Source: Maritalea sp051251695
GTDB taxonomy: Bacteria > Pseudomonadota > Alphaproteobacteria > Rhizobiales > Devosiaceae
DNA: 64,000 nt
Reading direction: 5' to 3'
Assembly: GCF_051251695.1 (NCBI RefSeq)
Contig: NZ_JBPOEU010000010.1
Span: forward strand, 81,999 to 145,998
The notes beneath the pieces were generated by a model, which worked only from the letters and a program-made list of their open reading frames with translations, had not been told where the DNA came from and made no database searches. Position numbers and translations under genes: made by a program. Below, piece by piece: positions 52,642 to 61,218 of the stretch (within the stretch, counting starts at the first letter, position 1; every line of letters starts with the position of its first letter).

Positions 52642-54620
52642 GAAGTTTGCCCAACTGCTTGGTTTTTAGAACGTTTTGGCGCAGCAACGCGCATCCGTCT
52701 GTCAGAAAGGGAGTAAGCCCCAGCCAGCGCCATGATGAGTGCACCAAGCCAGATCAAAGTGATCATCGGTTTGTACCAAACGCGCACGACACGTTGTCCA
52801 TCTTCAGTTTTGTCGCCCAACGAAACGTAGACTTGCGAGAAGCCGAAAGTTTCAATACCAGCTTCTGTCGTTGGCATTCGGCGGGCTGCATAGTAGCGTT
52901 TTTCAGACGACAATGTTCGTGCAGAATTGCTCGATTTCGATACAGAGAATAAAGCACGTTCAGCCGTAAAATTCGGGCCCTTTATTTGCTGTTCGCCATC
53001 GAATTGAATGACATATCCGGATAGTTGAGTTTGATCGCCCGGACGCATGGTGGTGATCAATTCAGTTTCGAAACCACTTACCATCACCACGCCCAATACG
53101 CTTACACCAAGACCAAAATGTGCCCCGGCTGTAGACCAAACAGATTTCGGCAAACCAGCAAGTCGCTTCATGCTTGTCGAAAATTCAGTTCTGAACAGTT
53201 TTGAGCGTTCTGCCAAGTCCGCTAGCGCGCCGACCATCACCCAAAAAGCGAGCAAAAATCCAAGCGGCAACAGATTTGCGCCCTGCCAAACATAGGCTGA
53301 GAACAAAACGGTCGCTATGAGAGCGACAATGACAGCACCAAACAGGCGCTTAGTGACGACAAACAGGTCTGCGCGCTTCCACGAAAGGAATGGGCCGAAC
53401 GGCATAACCACCAATAACGGCACCATCAACGCGCCAAAGGTGAGATTAAAAAATGGTGCCCCAACGGAAATTTTAATGCCAGTAAAAGCATCTAGTACAA
53501 GTGGATAGAGTGTTCCAACAAGTACCGCAGCGGTGGCTGTCGCTAGGAACAAGTTGTTGACCACCAACGCCGCTTCTCGGCTAACCGGCGCGAATAGACC
53601 ACCAGATCTAAGGCTCGGGCCGCGAATGGCGAACAGAATAAACGCACCGCAGATGAAAAAGGCGAGTATGCCCAAAATGACGAGGCCGCGAGACGGATCT
53701 GACGCGAACGAATGCACAGACGTCAAAATGCCTGAACGCACCATAAAGGTGCCTAAAAGGGAAAGTGAGAACGTCAAAATGGCCAGCAAAACAGTCCAAA
53801 TTTTCAGGGCGTTCCGCTTTTCCATCACAAGAGCAGAGTGCAAAAGCGCTGTGCCTGCCAACCACGGCATAAAGGATGCGTTTTCAACAGGATCCCAGAA
53901 CCACCAGCCGCCCCAACCAAGCTCATAATAGGCCCAGTAAGAGCCCATCGCGATGCCAAGGGTTAGGAATATCCAACTCGCCATGGTCCACGGACGGACC
54001 CAGCGCGCCCATGCAGAATCAATTTTACCTGAGATGAGTGCTGCCATAGCGAATGAGAAACAGACGGAAAATCCAACATAGCCGATGTAAAGAAGCGGTG
54101 GATGAATGGCTAGGCCAATATCTTGCAAGATTGGATTGAGGTCCCTGCCCTCAAGCGGCGTGTTGGCGATCCGCGCAAACGGGTTGGACGTGAATACTGT
54201 AAAACCGATAAACGCTGCACTGAGCAAGCCTTGGTTGGCGAGAGCCAAAACAAATAATTTGCGGGGTAGTCCCGTGCCAAACAACGCAACGGCAGCACCA
54301 AACATCGTCAGGATGAAAATCCAGAGGAGCATCGAACCCTCGTGGTTTCCCCATGTGCTGGTGAGTTTATAGAGTAAGGGTTGCTGCGAATGAGAGTGTT
54401 CATAAGCCAGCATCAGCGAAAAATCAGATGTCGCAAAGGCCGCCATAAGCGCGGCGAACGAAGCCGCGACCAGAACGAATTGGGCAATCGAGGCATTGCG
54501 GATGAACGCGGAGCCCGAGGCGGTACTATTTTTCCAAATCAATGCGCCAACACCAACCTGACCAATTGCAATTGCAAAAGCCAAAATGAGCGCAAAATGT
54601 CCAAGTTCAATTGTGTACAT
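52638..54620 (-). CDS. ccmF: haem lyase CcmF (CycK)
   Basis: A 660-residue membrane protein with about fifteen helices. The haem-handling WWD motif is GWGGWWFWDPVENASFMPW, and conserved histidines occur in LAIHPPLLYIGYVG and in ALLHSALVMEKR. CcmF forms the haem lyase with CcmH and CcmI, attaching haem delivered by CcmE to periplasmic c-type apocytochromes. It lies between ccmE (14-base gap) and ccmH (four-base overlap). Confidence 0.96.
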   Translation of the reverse strand: MYTIELGHFALILAFAIAIGQVGVGALIWKNSTASGSAFIRNASIAQFVLVAASFAALMAAFATSDFSLMLAYEHSHSQQPLLYKLTSTWGNHEGSMLLWIFILTMFGAAVALFGTGLPRKLFVLALANQGLLSAAFIGFTVFTSNPFARIANTPLEGRDLNPILQDIGLAIHPPLLYIGYVGFSVCFSFAMAALISGKIDSAWARWVRPWTMASWIFLTLGIAMGSYWAYYELGWGGWWFWDPVENASFMPWLAGTALLHSALVMEKRNALKIWTVLLAILTFSLSLLGTFMVRSGILTSVHSFASDPSRGLVILGILAFFICGAFILFAIRGPSLRSGGLFAPVSREAALVVNNLFLATATAAVLVGTLYPLVLDAFTGIKISVGAPFFNLTFGALMVPLLVVMPFGPFLSWKRADLFVVTKRLFGAVIVALIATVLFSAYVWQGANLLPLGFLLAFWVMVGALADLAERSKLFRTEFSTSMKRLAGLPKSVWSTAGAHFGLGVSVLGVVMVSGFETELITTMRPGDQTQLSGYVIQFDGEQQIKGPNFTAERALFSVSKSSNSARTLSSEKRYYAARRMPTTEAGIETFGFSQVYVSLGDKTEDGQRVVRVWYKPMITLIWLGALIMALAGAYSLSDRRMRVAAPKRSKNQAVGQTS

Positions 54621-54634
54621 TGATTTGTCCTAAT

Positions 54635-55078
54635 CTATGCTTCGTCGGTATGGCCCGAACACAGACCCTTTTCTTCAAACTTATCCGCCATATCTTTTGG
54701 CACATAATTCTCATCATGCTTGGCTAAAACATTTGTCGCGACGAACCTGCCGTCAGCGTCCAATGCGCCTTCCAAAATGACTTCCTGCCCTTCACGGAAC
54801 AGGTCCGGCATAATACCCTCAAAATGGGCGGCAACATCTGCCTTGCAATCGGTAACTTCAAAGTCATGAACGGTTTCGGTTTGTTTCCAACTTGCAGACT
54901 TCACGATACCGCCAAGGCGAAACGCTTGCCCCGCCGCAATTTGGCGCTCTTCTACTTCGCTTGGCACCACAAAGAACGCGGCTGTGCTGGACATGGCTAT
55001 TGCGATAAACACAACCGCTGCCATCACAACTGAGCCAAGTCCTGCTATTATTGCCAACCGTTTTTGTTTGCGTGTCAT
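54635..55078 (-). CDS. ccmE: haem chaperone CcmE (CycJ)
   Basis: A 147-residue protein with one N-terminal anchor helix and a periplasmic beta-barrel. The haem-binding histidine is in VLAKHDENYVPKDM, the usual H-x3-Y form. RQIAAGQAFRLGGIVKSAS is another family segment. It takes haem from the CcmABCD machinery (not in this window) to CcmF. The ATG directly follows the ccmI stop codon. Confidence 0.95.
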   Translation of the reverse strand: MTRKQKRLAIIAGLGSVVMAAVVFIAIAMSSTAAFFVVPSEVEERQIAAGQAFRLGGIVKSASWKQTETVHDFEVTDCKADVAAHFEGIMPDLFREGQEVILEGALDADGRFVATNVLAKHDENYVPKDMADKFEEKGLCSGHTDEA

Positions 55079-56215
55079 TTATTTTTCCACATTTTCGATT
55101 TGGGTTATTTCGGTTCTGGCTAAAAGCTCAAACTGTTCAAGCGCTGGCGCGTCAGCAGCCAAGTTCGTCCTTGCCGCGCCCAATGCCATTTTTGCGGCGT
55201 CCAAATCCCCCTGCACAACACGAGCACGAAGCAGTCGTTGCCATTCCTGCGGTGAACCGCCCTCGTTAAGCAGTCTTTCTGACAAGCCAGCGACCATATT
55301 GTTGATCATTTCGCCCCGGTCTGCATCTGACATTTCAGCCGCAGCTTTCACATCTTCGTCAGACGGGCCATTTTGAGCATCTGGAACAATACCTGCCCCC
55401 TCTTGGGCTACGCGAAGTCCTGCACGGGCAGTTGCCAACCATGGCTCATTGCCAACGGCAACACCAAGGATTTTTTCCCATAGACCAATGGCTAAATCGT
55501 GGTCGCCGGACCTCGTCGCTTCGCCGGCTACATAAAACTGTGAACGCAAATGATCTGGATCGATCGACATTGCCCTATTGAGCAACTCCATCGGTTCTCC
55601 CGCCGCATCTCCTTGCTGAGACAACATAACGGCTTCTGCCAAATTTGTTAGATTGTCGGCACTTTCGCCTTCCAAGCGCACAATATTGCGAAATGCTATT
55701 GCAGCGTTTTCATATGATTGCTGCCGCATATAAATCGGCGCAATTACCTTCCAGCCCTGCAAATCGTCGGGAACATCAAACAGTCTTTGTTCAATCTTGA
55801 GCACAGCGTCTTTGATATCTATATCGGCGCCCTGCGCAATTCGCTGTGATAACGGCGCGTTTGAAAGCCCAGGATTTCCAACCCCAACATAAGTAACCGC
55901 TGTGATCCCCAAAATTGCAAGAATACTTACTCCGACGAGCAAATTTGTGGGACCATACGGGTTCAATACGGATTTAGCGGCTTCAGTTTGACGCAAAAAT
56001 TCGCGGTCGAGTTCAAGCTTTGCTGCCTCGAATTCGCGTTGTTCGAACTTTGACGCGGCCAAATCCTGTTCTAACTCGGCCAATTGTTGAGCGTAAAATA
56101 CCCGTGCAGTTGATTGCTCGTCGTCGCTTTCGCCTTGGTCGCGCGCGCGTAGCGCGTTTGCGAGCACCAAAACTGTAGCCGCGAGAATAGCGCCGATGCC
56201 GATCCAAAATACCAT
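55079..56215 (-). CDS. ccmI: cytochrome c maturation protein CcmI (CycH)
   Basis: A 378-residue protein. MVFWIGIGAILAATVLVLAN and NLLVGVSILAILGITAV are two membrane helices around a cytoplasmic, leucine-zipper-like loop (FYAQQLAELEQDLAASKFEQ). A periplasmic TPR part (about 150-300, for example PIYMRQQSYENAAIAFRNIV) follows. CcmI binds the C-terminus of apocytochromes and hands them to CcmFH. It is the first gene of the ccmI-E-F-H operon, with a 167-base divergent gap to the sarcosine-oxidase-like genes. Confidence 0.94.
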   Translation of the reverse strand: MVFWIGIGAILAATVLVLANALRARDQGESDDEQSTARVFYAQQLAELEQDLAASKFEQREFEAAKLELDREFLRQTEAAKSVLNPYGPTNLLVGVSILAILGITAVTYVGVGNPGLSNAPLSQRIAQGADIDIKDAVLKIEQRLFDVPDDLQGWKVIAPIYMRQQSYENAAIAFRNIVRLEGESADNLTNLAEAVMLSQQGDAAGEPMELLNRAMSIDPDHLRSQFYVAGEATRSGDHDLAIGLWEKILGVAVGNEPWLATARAGLRVAQEGAGIVPDAQNGPSDEDVKAAAEMSDADRGEMINNMVAGLSERLLNEGGSPQEWQRLLRARVVQGDLDAAKMALGAARTNLAADAPALEQFELLARTEITQIENVEK

Positions 56216-56382
56216 GTTTACAACAGATCCCTATCTGAACGTTTAGATACTTATATTCAGTTGTGCGCAATTTTGCAGCAGATAATCAAATTCTGCGAGA
56301 AAACCTTCAGGACTGATTGACGCATGGGTTCAGAAATGGTGCAACTAGGCGACAAAAAAGGGCGGGGCTAGCGCAAACAACC

Positions 56383-57456
56383 ATGAGTGTTGAGGAAATT
56401 GATTTTGCCATTTATGGCAGCGATATCGATGCTGCATTTCTAGCAGCAGAGCTTGTGCGAGAACATGGCGCCAAGGTGCTGTTGATCCGAGATCAAGTTA
56501 ACGACTATTCCATACACCACTTGCAAACCTACTCTGTTGGCGCATTTTGCGAGCCAGACACCTTACGCATCATTGGTCATGGGTTGGAGCGCTGGCACAG
56601 TAAATTTTCCGGAAGAACTGGCCGTGATTGTTTTGAGCGCACAGGGCTAGCACTTCGCGTCGGAAATCAGCACAACAAAGATCTGCTGCATTATGTTGAA
56701 GGCGCGATGATCGCGATCGATCAGCAGTTTGAGCGAAAAGCCGACACTGACGGAATTGAACATTTGAAGTTTCGAGGCGTTGTGGCCCCCTCGCGTAAAA
56801 AAGCACTTGAGTTTATTTACAACAAATATGTGGGTAGCGGCCTCGCCGTGTTTGATCGAACCAATTTTGAAAGTGCAACCCGCCAAAAGAGCGGCCCACT
56901 CGTCTTGCGTTCATCCAAAATGCGATATGATGTGGGTCACAGCATTTTTTTGGACGTGGACTTAGTGCAATCACAAAGCACCGCCAACAAAAACAACGTG
57001 TTAAGGACGTTTTTTGGTTCCAAAATTGTCGTGAAATCACACGATACACGCCCAGTTCATACCATCAACCTTGATTCCGAATTCGAAACAAGACCACATG
57101 GGCATGGTCAGTTGTTGGTAAAAAGCCACGGTTCGTTTAACGATCTCGCGCACCAAGCGGAGCGCACAATCCATGGCTTCTTGGATAAGTCGCTGATTGC
57201 GCAAGGCACCTATCAAGATGTTGCGACCAAAGATGGTTCCCCAATGTTCGCTAAACTGAACACTCATCAGTCCGTCTTTGCTGGTGGGAAAAATGCAAGT
57301 GCCTTCCTGATGCCTAGCGTGGCGGACATTCTCGTGGGCAGCCAGAACGCCGCCTCCAAAGATTATTGGCAACACCGTGCGAGCAAAAACCGTCAGTGCG
57401 CCGACATATTGCAAGCGCCAAAAACTGGTGGGGAGTTTCAAAATGCAGGACTTTAG
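56383..57456 (+). CDS. divergent DAO/sarcosine oxidase beta-like protein with degenerate FAD motif
   Basis: A 357-residue protein that looks like a remote relative of the FAD-dependent DAO/SoxB family. The N-terminal beta-alpha-beta unit is IDFAIYGSDIDAAFLAAELV, then GAKVLLIRD. In place of GxGxxG it has G12, D14 and A17. The RIIGHGLERWHSKFSGRTGR segment and the closing ASAFLMPSVADILVGS fit the DAO layout. If FAD still binds, it does so abnormally. The gene overlaps the SoxA-like gene by 14 bases. The start at 56383 has no strong ribosome site, and a TTG at 56317 is possible. Confidence 0.55.
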   Translation: MSVEEIDFAIYGSDIDAAFLAAELVREHGAKVLLIRDQVNDYSIHHLQTYSVGAFCEPDTLRIIGHGLERWHSKFSGRTGRDCFERTGLALRVGNQHNKDLLHYVEGAMIAIDQQFERKADTDGIEHLKFRGVVAPSRKKALEFIYNKYVGSGLAVFDRTNFESATRQKSGPLVLRSSKMRYDVGHSIFLDVDLVQSQSTANKNNVLRTFFGSKIVVKSHDTRPVHTINLDSEFETRPHGHGQLLVKSHGSFNDLAHQAERTIHGFLDKSLIAQGTYQDVATKDGSPMFAKLNTHQSVFAGGKNASAFLMPSVADILVGSQNAASKDYWQHRASKNRQCADILQAPKTGGEFQNAGL

Positions 57457-59320
57457 GTTCCCAGCCGACGAACGTAGCCCTTTCAAAGGCGCATTAATTG
57501 ACCGCAATCAGATTATTCAATTTCGTCTGAACAAACGCCTATTTCATGGGTTTTCAGGCGACACCGTATTCACAGCACTGCTCGCAAATGGCGTAAACAT
57601 TTTGCGTGGCCGTGGTGGAAAGAGTATTCCGCTCAATCAACAAACTGCTGGGCAAATTAAACTATTGTCGCACGATGGTGAAAAACTGGCACTTAGCGCT
57701 GCAGAATTACCCATCACCGATGGAATGAAAATCAAGACGCCCAACGGCAGTAACTCTGGAGTTTTCGGCAAACTTTTTAAAGGATCAGGCGCAAGAAACA
57801 CACTTCAATACTCCCTTGCTGAGGCTGAGGGAGCCGAAGAGCGCTCGTTATCCGTCAAGTGGGGCGAAGACCAGGATATTGTCGTAGTCGGTGGGGGAAT
57901 TGCCGGTCTTCAAGCCGCAATAGTAGCAGGAAGAGCAGGTCGAAGGGTTCTCCTCTTGGAAAAGTCTAGTCGCCTTGGTGGTATGTGCGACTATTATGGA
58001 CGTGCCGAAGATGAAGAAGCACCAAAAGACTTAGTCAACAGACTTTGCGCCGAACTGTCGGACATGAGCAATGTCACAGTGAACCTATGCGTGGAAGTCA
58101 CTGATGTACGTCGCAACACATTGTTGGTATCGGACAAAAATGTGGGTGGGTCTGAGATCAACAGCAAAAGCGATTTTTGCAAATTTCGATTTGAGAAACT
58201 CATCATTGCAGTGGGTGCCAATTACGGTACAGAAAACGCGGCAACACGTCATATTATTGGTGTTAACAGTGCGGCCGAAACCTTCAGGCTGGCTGCAGAT
58301 TATGGAATTAGGCCAGCGAATGGTCTTGCACTGATCACTGGTGGAAATTCTGCTTATCGACTTGCCATGCTACTCAAAGAAAATGGCGTTGAGATTGACC
58401 AATTGCTGGACAAACGGATCAACCCCACGTCACGACACATTGATTTTGCGAAAGCAGTTGGCGTGCTCATGCAGTTTGGGCAAGTGCCGAAATCCATTTC
58501 GGCGGGCAAGCAAGGCGTTGAAGTCGAGTTGCAGGAAGTTGCGGACACCAAAGGCAAACTCAAGCTCAGAAAATTTGCTTCCTTACTTCTATCTGACGCT
58601 CCGCGACCGAACTATTTTCTTTGGGTCCGTTCCGGGGGAATGTCGGCATATGATAAAAATCAAAAACACATAATTCCGTTCGGACGCGTACAAAATGTAG
58701 AAATTGTTGGTTCAGCAAAAGGACTAACGACCCAACACGAATGTCTCAACGAGACACAGCTATCAGTGGCGCAGCAACTTGAATTGAAACAAATTCCGTC
58801 CAAAAAATACACCGGGATAAATCAATATGAAACCATGCCGCAATCGTTTGCTGGGGATTTACGTGAAAGCCCTGTCAGTTCAATAAGAAGCAAGTCAGGC
58901 ATTCCTGACTTCGTTGGCGATGCACACACCGAGGCATTGAGCGAGTTTCAATTTCAAAACATGGTCACTAGCAGGTCCGTTCGTCAAACAATCAACATTG
59001 AACAGCAGGAGAACGACACCACTTCCTTTGAAGATTCTAATGCCTCAAACGAAAGTGATTTTCTTGGAGGAAGATTGGGCAGTCGCTTTGCTTCACCAAA
59101 AAGCTCAAACTTACTTTGGAATGACAATATTGTACTTCAAGCGGGGCAGATGATTTTCGATGGGGATGGCGTAGACAAGACACCCGAACTCGTCGGAATA
59201 GTAATACGCAATGGCGATTTACTTTCAGCGATTGTGGAGGATTCGATGACGGAAGCCGGTCAAAAAGTTTTCATTCAAACCAGAAGTGGACTGCATAGCG
59301 CTAGCTTGAGCAACGCTTAG
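57443..59320 (+). CDS. sarcosine oxidase alpha-like flavoprotein lacking the folate domain
   Basis: A 625-residue protein. The N-terminus (FRLNKRLFHGFSGDTVFTAL, then LANGVN) matches the ferredoxin-like domain of SoxA, without cluster cysteines. A normal FAD motif follows (DIVVVGGGIAGLQAAIVAGR, about 150-155). GGNSAYRLAMLLKENGVEID (about 300-320) and SGGMSAYDK (about 397-405) correspond to SoxA segments. SoxA is about 1000 residues with a GcvT-like folate domain. Here residues 450-625 are a polar, serine- and asparagine-rich tail ending in about 55 residues that may be a remnant beta-domain. GGGGAG precedes the ATG. Confidence 0.7.
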   Translation: MQDFRFPADERSPFKGALIDRNQIIQFRLNKRLFHGFSGDTVFTALLANGVNILRGRGGKSIPLNQQTAGQIKLLSHDGEKLALSAAELPITDGMKIKTPNGSNSGVFGKLFKGSGARNTLQYSLAEAEGAEERSLSVKWGEDQDIVVVGGGIAGLQAAIVAGRAGRRVLLLEKSSRLGGMCDYYGRAEDEEAPKDLVNRLCAELSDMSNVTVNLCVEVTDVRRNTLLVSDKNVGGSEINSKSDFCKFRFEKLIIAVGANYGTENAATRHIIGVNSAAETFRLAADYGIRPANGLALITGGNSAYRLAMLLKENGVEIDQLLDKRINPTSRHIDFAKAVGVLMQFGQVPKSISAGKQGVEVELQEVADTKGKLKLRKFASLLLSDAPRPNYFLWVRSGGMSAYDKNQKHIIPFGRVQNVEIVGSAKGLTTQHECLNETQLSVAQQLELKQIPSKKYTGINQYETMPQSFAGDLRESPVSSIRSKSGIPDFVGDAHTEALSEFQFQNMVTSRSVRQTINIEQQENDTTSFEDSNASNESDFLGGRLGSRFASPKSSNLLWNDNIVLQAGQMIFDGDGVDKTPELVGIVIRNGDLLSAIVEDSMTEAGQKVFIQTRSGLHSASLSNA

Positions 59321-59325
59321 AACCA

Positions 59326-60633
59326 TCAGCTGTTCGATTTTTGCACCTGAGATCGACGTTCGATATTGGACTTGTGCTTGGCCAACGTTGTTGCATAATC
59401 AAGGCCAAATCTAATCGCGCAGAATTTGATCAAAACCTCGACCCTCGTTCGTGTAACTTTATCATTAGCCCCTACACGTTTGTAGTGCTCGAACACCCGG
59501 TCTATAAGGTTTTCCAAAGCATACCCGACATCTTTCCAGTTCTTTTCAACCATAGCGTTTACTGCCAATGACTCGCGGGCGGAACGTGTTGCTGACAATA
59601 TGTAAAGCCCATTGTAAGCCTGCAATACATCGGCAGGGTTTATAGCAGCTGATGTTTCGCCTTTTGTTGGCCTAAGTACATTTTTCATGTTTGCGAGGAC
59701 ATCACTGAAGCGACTATGCAAAGCTACAGCACCGCGTTTTGTGAACCCCTCCAACAAAAGGTTCCATTTCGCTGATTTTGGTAAATCAAGATGGAGGTGA
59801 AGTCCGCGAGCAATGTGATGGAACCGATCGATTGCCTTGCACATCAAATCAACGTCTTTGAACAATCCGGCTTGCTGCTCGATAATTTCGATCTGCTTTT
59901 GTGCCTCAAGCACCAGCGCGTCCAAGAACTCACTGTACCCGGTTTTTTTGAAAGCTTCTTCAGTGTTTGCGAAACACAGTTTGGCGATTGTTGCGGCCAG
60001 AATATCAGGCCGAGCTACGCCGGCGACAAACGATAAACACCATAGTTTTTTTATATCAGTTGATGGAAAATCGATTTGTTCCAAAGCGTATTTTAGCGCT
60101 TCAGGGTCATCAAATGAACTTAACTCTCGCCCGAACGTTGCCCCACTCTGGATGTAGCCTACATAGTTAAATGCCAGCAAAATTGTCGGCACCACCTCGT
60201 ACACCTCGGCCCCGCCCATCTGAATAGACAGGCGCCTTTGTAATTCGTCGTCTGAATTGCATTTGACGTATAGCGGCTCAACTAAATTGATGATTTCACT
60301 AAGGTGCTTTTCAAGCTCATAATCAGTCGGGATTGCGCCGCTTCCGAGTGCTTGATTTAGGTTGGCCACGACATCGGGATCTAGATCCCGCTGTGCCCAT
60401 TCCCAGAGATGTTCAATTGCATCTTTGCTGATTGCAGCCTGCTTAATTACTGGCGCCGCACTGGTTACAACCGTGTTCAAGGCCGTGAGAATGCGTTCTA
60501 TTGCAAGGTCTTTTTGAACAAGCGCGATCTCTTCACTGTCGATTTCAATCTCGACATCACTGACGGCAGGGCTTTCCGACGCTTTTCGATTACTGCTTAG
60601 TGCAGCCAACTGTTCAATAGGAGAGCGTTGCAT
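59326..60633 (-). CDS. unrecognised helical protein, 435 residues
   Basis: I do not recognise this protein. It is long, mostly helical by composition, with no signal peptide or membrane segment. An acidic N-terminal stretch (VSDVEIEIDSEEIALVQKDL) precedes repeated helix-like segments such as AIERILTALNTVVTSAAPVI and KKLWCLSFVAGVARPDILAA. A basic C-terminus (YATTLAKHKSNIERRSQVQK) ends it. No catalytic motif is clear. It converges on the SoxA-like gene with only five bases between stops. The start at 60633 has only a weak ribosome site. Confidence 0.75.
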   Translation of the reverse strand: MQRSPIEQLAALSSNRKASESPAVSDVEIEIDSEEIALVQKDLAIERILTALNTVVTSAAPVIKQAAISKDAIEHLWEWAQRDLDPDVVANLNQALGSGAIPTDYELEKHLSEIINLVEPLYVKCNSDDELQRRLSIQMGGAEVYEVVPTILLAFNYVGYIQSGATFGRELSSFDDPEALKYALEQIDFPSTDIKKLWCLSFVAGVARPDILAATIAKLCFANTEEAFKKTGYSEFLDALVLEAQKQIEIIEQQAGLFKDVDLMCKAIDRFHHIARGLHLHLDLPKSAKWNLLLEGFTKRGAVALHSRFSDVLANMKNVLRPTKGETSAAINPADVLQAYNGLYILSATRSARESLAVNAMVEKNWKDVGYALENLIDRVFEHYKRVGANDKVTRTRVEVLIKFCAIRFGLDYATTLAKHKSNIERRSQVQKSNS

Positions 60634-60715
60634 ATCTTTATTCTGCTCGTTCAGTTTCTCAACTCGGTAAGACTATCAAGTATAAGTAAACAAACGATTT
60701 TTAAATTCTACGGGC

Positions 60716-61174
60716 TTATCCGGTAACAACACTCCATTGGCCGTCTTCTTCGCGGCAAGATGTTCCGGTGTTGGACAGGCGTTGCCCACTTAAAACAACT
60801 GTGTGTGTAAATTCACGACAATCGAGCTTGTTGACTTTAACATATGGACCAACGCTGACTTCGCCACGAGCAGAACTGTCGGCTGACCATTCACGAAATG
60901 CGCCAACTCGTCCATATTGTAGCGCAAAAAACTGCGCACTTGCGGCCTCAGTTTTTTCCTTTTTCGTCAGTTTGGAAACAGCATCTGTTGGTAAAAATGA
61001 GAGTATTTCATTTTCAGCAAAGTCTTGTGTCGGCTGCGTAACAATTGCCTGCTGGGAGCTTGTTGTCGAAAAATCTTGTGACGTTGTACGCGTACTGGAC
61101 TGCTCCAGCCTTGCACATGCGGCCAAAAGTGCAATCAATACCGCCAACGAAACCGCTTTTACAATACTAGACAT
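60716..61174 (-). CDS. outer-membrane lipoprotein, 17 kDa surface antigen-like (RT0821/Lpp0805 type)
   Basis: A 152-residue protein. The lipobox LIALLAACARL gives Cys20 as the lipidated residue. The C-terminal part (GEVSVGPYVKVNKLDCREFT, then a CREEDGQWSVV end with two cysteines) matches the RT0821/Lpp0805 surface-protein group, which is related to the rickettsial 17 kDa antigen C-terminal domain. The glycine-rich membrane stretch of full 17 kDa antigens is missing. It lies 44 bases after the kinase gene on the same strand and could be a late member of that operon. Confidence 0.8.
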   Translation of the reverse strand: MSSIVKAVSLAVLIALLAACARLEQSSTRTTSQDFSTTSSQQAIVTQPTQDFAENEILSFLPTDAVSKLTKKEKTEAASAQFFALQYGRVGAFREWSADSSARGEVSVGPYVKVNKLDCREFTHTVVLSGQRLSNTGTSCREEDGQWSVVTG

Positions 61175-61218
61175 TTACTGTTCTCCCGAACGCAACAATC
61201 ACCGCCAATACGGCAAAA

